Positions 60,187 to 64,000 of a stretch of DNA of 64,000 nucleotides are shown here, one piece after another (within the stretch, counting starts at the first letter, position 1; every line of letters begins with the position of its first letter). The position numbers were made by a program, and so were the translations under genes. Under the pieces are notes generated by a model. That model worked only from the letters and a program-made list of their open reading frames with translations. It had not been told where the DNA came from and searched no databases. The DNA lies in NCBI GenBank assembly GCA_049323615.1, contig JBMOPD010000035.1:124001-188000 (forward strand). Direction: 5' to 3'. The DNA comes from JBMOPD01 sp049323615. GTDB taxonomy: Bacteria; Bacillota; Desulfotomaculia; Desulfotomaculales; Desulfocucumaceae.

Positions 60187-60954
60187 CTATAGCAATAAAC
60201 TGTACTGTTTAAAAAACCTGATGTAATTAATAATATATTGTATCTCGTTGGTACGCAAATCCCTCAGGGACCTCAGTACGGCCTGCACATTGGGGTCACC
60301 CAAAACATCAAGCATGTCCGGGCTGAAGGCGGCAAGAAGATTCTCAACATCTCTGTCCTCCATCAGCAGATAGGCCGGGGAGGTATTCAACACCCTGGCT
60401 ATGGATTCCAAAGTTTCCAGGTGCGGGGTTGTCTGGCCGTTCTCTATCTGACTGATCAGCCCGGGACTGATCCCTGCCTTTTCCGCCAGGGCCATAATTG
60501 TAATGCCCCTGTCCACACGGACCTTCCTTAATCTGCCGCCCAGAATATTACTATTTTCGCTTCTGTCCAGGAAATACCTTATTGTCACATTCAGCCCCTC
60601 GGATAGCCTTTTGAGGCCATCTAAATCCGGAACTTCCTTGCCCTCTTCAAACTTTTGCAGAAGGCCGGCGGGAATATCACATATCTCCGACAGGTCTTCC
60701 AGGCTCAGGCCCCTGTCTTCCCGCATATGCCTCAGTTTTTTCCCTGTCAGCACATCCTCCTCCATACCTGTCAAAAAAATTAAAGGAATGCTTAATTGGT
60801 CCGCTATACTCTTCAGTATCTGGACAGACGGCTTGCGTAAATTTCTTTCAATGGCGCTGAGATAAGACGGGGAAATATCCAGTTTATGCGCCAGTTCCGT
60901 TAACGTTACCCCCCTTTCTTTTCTGAAATCCCTTATTATCTGCCCGATTTTCAA
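60187..60954 (-). CDS. Triple-HTH XRE-family regulator, copy A
   Basis: 255 residues. Three HTH_XRE domains in tandem: residues about 4-58 (RGVTLTELAHKLDISPSYLS), 70-123 (RGLSLEDLSEICDIP), and 140-195 (RGITIMALAEKAGISPGLIS), then a conserved 50-residue C-terminal segment DMLDVLGDPNVQAVLRSL. TTG start with GGAGGG six bases upstream. It faces the UroD gene across a 247-base AT-rich gap (59940-60186) and probably controls that operon. Confidence 0.88.
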   Translation of the reverse strand: MKIGQIIRDFRKERGVTLTELAHKLDISPSYLSAIERNLRKPSVQILKSIADQLSIPLIFLTGMEEDVLTGKKLRHMREDRGLSLEDLSEICDIPAGLLQKFEEGKEVPDLDGLKRLSEGLNVTIRYFLDRSENSNILGGRLRKVRVDRGITIMALAEKAGISPGLISQIENGQTTPHLETLESIARVLNTSPAYLLMEDRDVENLLAAFSPDMLDVLGDPNVQAVLRSLRDLRTNEIQYIINYIRFFKQYSLLL

Positions 60955-61023
60955 AGCCCGCCCTCCCGCTTAAAAAATATACATTTGATAAACCCGCCGG
61001 CGATAATCCGAACAACATTTTAC

Positions 61024-61719
61024 TCAGGCCCTGTTGGCCAGACGGAAGGCGTTGACCACTCCGTGGCAAAGGCAGGCGGTGCTCAATAAAAATCCTTTTT
61101 CAGTCCCTGCCTGCCTTACTTTTTCCAGCGCCGACCACAGATCCACCGGCTTATAGCCGCCCACCCCCGGAGCCAGCTGGACACTTCTGAGGCCTATGGA
61201 AACAAAGCCCTCAACTCTCAGATCCTGAAGGTCCCTGTAAAGGAACCCCTGGCGCTTCTCACCGGTGACCGTGCAGACTGCCGGAGGCTCCGGGCAGTCG
61301 TCCGGGCAGAGAAAGTTGGCGTAACTGCTGTACAGCTTGTCTGCCTCGGCCCGGGTGGGGTTTGGCAGAATGCTTGCCGCCCGTTCGGGAACAAAGACCC
61401 TGATCACCTCAAAGTCCTGCCAAAGCTTCCTTTTCAGCCACTCAAAGGCCAGGTGGACGGGCACAGCCGGAACTATATAGGAGGGAATATCTTTCCCGGT
61501 TAAACAGCCGGCCAAAAAATCCACCCCGTCCCCTTGCACCGTCTTTACGGGCAGCCCGGAAAGCCGGCGCAGAGCCACATCACTGATGTCCACCACCAGG
61601 AGGGACGACCGGGTGTATCTGGCCGCCAGGCGTTTTGCGGCAATCCCGCCGAAACGGCCCGCGCCGATAATCCAAAAGCTTTTTACATCTGCAGGATTGA
61701 CATCAATTAATCCTTCCAT
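61024..61719 (-). CDS. Rossmann-fold NAD-binding protein with Cys cluster
   Basis: 231 residues. The N-terminal nucleotide-binding motif FWIIGAGRFGGIAAKRL near residue 15 and LVVDISD suggest TrkA-N-like NAD(P) binding. A Cys group FLCPDDCPEPPAVC near 137 and a late TACLCHGVVNAF near 217 could bind a metal or cluster. Not a full potassium channel subunit. Lies between the regulator and the adenosyltransferase; role unknown. Confidence 0.7.
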   Translation of the reverse strand: MEGLIDVNPADVKSFWIIGAGRFGGIAAKRLAARYTRSSLLVVDISDVALRRLSGLPVKTVQGDGVDFLAGCLTGKDIPSYIVPAVPVHLAFEWLKRKLWQDFEVIRVFVPERAASILPNPTRAEADKLYSSYANFLCPDDCPEPPAVCTVTGEKRQGFLYRDLQDLRVEGFVSIGLRSVQLAPGVGGYKPVDLWSALEKVRQAGTEKGFLLSTACLCHGVVNAFRLANRA

Positions 61720-61777
61720 CTGCCTTTTCCATCCTTGCCCACCTGTTTATCGGGGTCATGAAAAAACGGGGAATTAA

Positions 61778-61820
61778 TAATTGTTACCATTTATTATAAT
61801 CATATTATATTTTATAATAA
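61778..61820. promoter_or_regulatory. Divergent promoter/operator before the adenosyltransferase
   Basis: TAATTGTTACCAT(T)TATTAT at 61778 nearly matches 46031. TTATTATAA (61791-61799) and TTATAATAA (61812-61820) form a perfect 9-bp dyad with a 12-base gap. Lies between divergent genes at 61719 and 61844. Confidence 0.5.
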
Positions 61821-61843
61821 AATGAAAAAGGGGGGTAGTTATT

Positions 61844-62371
61844 GTGCCGGCGGGAAAAGTCATTGTCTTGACGGGTGAAGGCAAAGGGAAAACCACCTCG
61901 GCACTGGGTTTGTGCCTGGAGGAGTGGCTAAAGGGCAAGAAAATTAATATCATTCAGTTTATTAAGGGTGAAAAGTCGTATGGAGAGATGATGGCAAAGG
62001 ATTACCTGGGAGAAACTTTTAAAATAAAACAGGCCGGGCTGGGTTTTGTGAGGAATTCAGATAAACATCCCCTTGAGCTGCACAGGCAGTATGCCGCCAG
62101 GGGCCTGGATGAAGCTTTAAAGGAAATAAAGTCCAATCTTTATGATATAATCGTACTGGATGAAATTAATTACGCCGTACATTTCGACCTGCTCACCGAA
62201 GAACAGGTTATCGACGTAATCAACCAGAAGCCGGAAAACCTTACCCTTATTTTGACAGGGAGGTACGCCCGCAGCTCGGTAATCGAAAAATCCGACGAAA
62301 CTTTTGAATTTACGGCGGTGAAACACTATTCCGCCAGGGGCATTATGGCCAGGCAGGGAATCGAGTACTGA
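61844..62371 (+). CDS. cobO: Cob(I)yrinic acid a,c-diamide adenosyltransferase (CobO/BtuR)
   Basis: 175 residues with the Walker A VLTGEGKGKTTSALG near residue 7, IQFIKGEK, and IIVLDEINYAVHFDLL near 107. Transfers the adenosyl group of ATP to the corrinoid. GTG start with ggggggt upstream. Fits the local corrinoid theme and is co-directional with the regulator and the second corrinoid protein. Confidence 0.94.
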   Translation: MPAGKVIVLTGEGKGKTTSALGLCLEEWLKGKKINIIQFIKGEKSYGEMMAKDYLGETFKIKQAGLGFVRNSDKHPLELHRQYAARGLDEALKEIKSNLYDIIVLDEINYAVHFDLLTEEQVIDVINQKPENLTLILTGRYARSSVIEKSDETFEFTAVKHYSARGIMARQGIEY

Positions 62372-62391
62372 TCCGGACGGGAGTGTAGCCT

Positions 62392-63174
62392 TTGAATCTC
62401 GGGCAGAAAATAAGGGATTTCAGAAAGGAACGGGGAATAACCTTAACGCAGCTGGCCAATGTACTGTCCATTTCTCCATCTTACCTCAGCGCCATTGAAA
62501 GAAACCTGCGCACACCTTCTATACAAATGCTGAAAAAAATCGGGGACAAATTAAATGTGCCGGTTACCTACCTGGTCGGATCCGAAGAAAATGTTCTCAC
62601 CGGAAAAAAACTCAAATACATGCGGGAAAGCAGGAATTTAACCCGGGAAGAGTTGTCAGAAATATGCGATATTTCTGTGAGAATGCTGGAAAAAATAGAG
62701 GAGGGCCAGGAGAGTCCCGACCTGGACTGCTTAAAAAAATTGTCCCAGGGATTAAACGTGGAAATAAAGTTCTTTCTCGACCGCGGCGACTACAACAGTC
62801 TCGGCAGCAGGCTGACAAAAATACGCAGGAGCAAAGGTTACACAGTTTTCTCACTGGCCGAAGAAACAGGGCTGACAGCAGAAATGATCAGCCGGATAGA
62901 AAGCGGCCAGGTCACTCCCTACCTGGATACCATAGAAGACATCGCCAGGGTTCTGAACACCTCCCCGGCCTATCTGCTTATGGAGAGCAGGGACGTGGAG
63001 GACATGCTCTCCACACTGGGCAGTGACCTGCTTGGGGTTTTGGGAGATCCCGATGTACAGGCCGTTCTGAAATCATTAAGGGATTTTCAGCCGGGCGATC
63101 TGAAGCACATAATAGATTACATCCAGTTTTTCAAGCAGAACAGGCAATTAATTAACACAGCCTCAGGGGGTTAA
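62392..63174 (+). CDS. Triple-HTH XRE-family regulator, copy B
   Basis: 260 residues, collinear with copy A at about 50% identity: HTH domains at about 4-58, 70-123 and 138-193, then LLGVLGDPDVQAVLKSLRDF. TTG start with GGGAG eight bases upstream, 20 bases after cobO. Followed by a corrinoid protein gene with a 4-base gap. Copies A and B bracket the region and probably arose by duplication. Confidence 0.88.
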   Translation: MNLGQKIRDFRKERGITLTQLANVLSISPSYLSAIERNLRTPSIQMLKKIGDKLNVPVTYLVGSEENVLTGKKLKYMRESRNLTREELSEICDISVRMLEKIEEGQESPDLDCLKKLSQGLNVEIKFFLDRGDYNSLGSRLTKIRRSKGYTVFSLAEETGLTAEMISRIESGQVTPYLDTIEDIARVLNTSPAYLLMESRDVEDMLSTLGSDLLGVLGDPDVQAVLKSLRDFQPGDLKHIIDYIQFFKQNRQLINTASGG

Positions 63175-63178
63175 GGAT

Positions 63179-63859
63179 GTGGACAGAGTAACCGAACAGG
63201 AAAAATTGTTGCTGGATCAGATAAAACATGCAGTTATTTTTTTCGATGAGGATGAAATGAAAACGTCGGTAAGACAGTGGCTGGATTGTGGCCTTGATCC
63301 CGCCAATGGCATTTTCAACGGGCTGGTGCCCGGCATGGAAGAGGTCGGCAGGCTCTATGAAGATCAGGTTTACTTCATACCGGAACTGCTGATGTGCGCA
63401 GAAGTGCTCTACAAGGGACTGGAAATGTTAAAAACCAAAATAGAAAAGAAAGACCATTTTGTAAAGGGTAAAATTGTCATCGGGGTAGTTTACGGAGACA
63501 TACATGATATTGGAAAGAATATCGTGAAAATGATGCTGGAAATCTCCGGCTTTGAAGTACATGACCTGGGAAGGGACGTTCCGCTGGAAACCTTTGCCGG
63601 CAAGCTGGCCGAGGTGCAGCCGGACATACTTTGCCTTTCAGCCATGATGACCACCACCATGTTTGAAATGAGAAGAATAATCAGGAATTTAAAAGAACAC
63701 AACCCGGAATTAAAAGTAATGGTGGGAGGGGCTCCCTTTTCCGAAAACATCGCCCGGAGATGGGGAGCCGCCGGCTATGGCCGGGACGCCCATCACGCCT
63801 TAAAGGCAGCCGTAAACATAATGAACCAGATAAAAAAAGAGGTCGGAATCACAGAATAG
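63179..63859 (+). CDS. Methyltransferase corrinoid protein, second copy
   Basis: 226 residues, GTG start. Helical cap (about 8-90) and B12 domain with GDIHDIG (His about 109), CLSAMMTTTM and GGAPFSENI. Closely similar to the protein at 52748. It may serve the Sec-containing UroD-type methyltransferase, but pairing is not shown. Confidence 0.94.
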   Translation: MDRVTEQEKLLLDQIKHAVIFFDEDEMKTSVRQWLDCGLDPANGIFNGLVPGMEEVGRLYEDQVYFIPELLMCAEVLYKGLEMLKTKIEKKDHFVKGKIVIGVVYGDIHDIGKNIVKMMLEISGFEVHDLGRDVPLETFAGKLAEVQPDILCLSAMMTTTMFEMRRIIRNLKEHNPELKVMVGGAPFSENIARRWGAAGYGRDAHHALKAAVNIMNQIKKEVGITE

Positions 63860-64000
63860 AAAGACGCTGGCTTTGTTTAAACAGCCTGTACTCCGGTATA
63901 CATGCAAGGAGTTCCTTTTTATTCCTGGGGACGGGCGCATTCCCCGGCAGCCAGCCCTTTTCCCTCAGTTCGTTGTATACCTCAATCAGCCATGGCCTCT
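63849..64000 (-). CDS. C-terminal fragment of an unrecognised protein (cut by window edge)
   Basis: Minus-strand frame open from 64000 to TGA at 63849-63851: PWLIEVYNELREKGWLPGN, then PVPRNKKELLACIPEYR and a short end. It overlaps the 3' end of the corrinoid gene by 11 bases. Nothing diagnostic is visible, so I assign no function. Confidence 0.55.
   Translation of the reverse strand, partial: RPWLIEVYNELREKGWLPGNAPVPRNKKELLACIPEYRLFKQSQRLSIL

Noticed and set aside
1..64000. CRISPR arrays, rRNA, tRNA, prophage or insertion sequences
   Set aside because: No spaced direct repeats of the right length, no rRNA or tRNA pattern, and no transposase or integrase motif was seen in any frame.

Overview
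The window (about 54% GC by eye) looks like a chromosomal piece of an anaerobic, spore-former-type Firmicute, most likely Peptococcaceae/Desulfotomaculales (Pelotomaculum- or Desulfotomaculum-like). The clues are a TRAP (MtrB) homologue, two PAS/sigma-54 activators, three acyl-CoA synthetases, a pyruvate kinase with a C-terminal PEP-utiliser domain, many corrinoid methyltransferase genes, and selenocysteine use. The genus is an inference; no rRNA or tRNA gene is present.

Layout. 1-7.1 kb: a two-component system (kinase cut by the window edge), a secreted DUF2680-type protein sharing an operator with it, a cNMP/CBS/DUF294 protein and a two-gene sodium:solute (acetate-type) symporter. 7.2-15.4 kb: a DnaQ-type exonuclease, three AMP-forming acyl-CoA synthetases, a winged-helix protein and a sigma-54 activator. 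15.6-25.9 kb: a GNAT enzyme, DedA, pyruvate kinase, phosphofructokinase, TRAP, DnaE, a YbaK-type deacylase and a PIN/RHH toxin-antitoxin pair. 26-31.5 kb: a second sigma-54 activator with a MoxR/VWA pair, endonuclease III and a CoA-binding protein. 31.8-45.7 kb: mostly plus-strand genes with an alpha-glucan flavour (DUF4912, GH57, sugar nucleotidyltransferase, GT4), plus Nif3, a gate-domain membrane protein, a chemoreceptor-like protein, glutamate dehydrogenase and D-amino-acid aminotransferase.

46.1-63.9 kb is the centre of interest: a long minus-strand corrinoid/one-carbon cluster. It holds a CobD-like enzyme, two DUF6951-like Cys proteins, a UroD-family methyltransferase, an FMN-binding-fold protein, an MtrH-like methyltransferase, a RACo-type corrinoid activator, a corrinoid protein and a CobW-type GTPase. 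Upstream of these lie seven small thioredoxin-fold proteins, a TSCPD/degenerate-phosphoesterase fusion, an aquaporin-family channel and a second UroD-family methyltransferase. It ends with two paralogous triple-HTH regulators, a CobO-type adenosyltransferase and a second corrinoid protein.

Two genes in this cluster are interrupted by in-frame TGA codons exactly where homologues in the same cluster carry a functional cysteine: the C-terminal zinc-ligand position of the UroD-type enzyme (TGA at 59004-59006) and the first position of a CxxC motif (TGA at 55193-55195). Each TGA is followed at suitable distance by a hairpin with a GGC apical loop. I read both as selenocysteine codons, giving genes 58905-59939 and 54953-55240 that a standard gene caller would truncate. 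The cluster has all four parts of a classical corrinoid demethylation system (MT-I, corrinoid protein, MT-II, activator) together with an unusual thiol/selenol redox set; the methyl substrate cannot be read from the sequence.

Other non-coding signals of note are homologous attenuator-like leaders before the sugar nucleotidyltransferase and GT4 genes, a duplicated operator in the two-component region, a perfect palindrome at the glutamate dehydrogenase promoter, and intergenic arrays of diverse 7-base tandem repeats.
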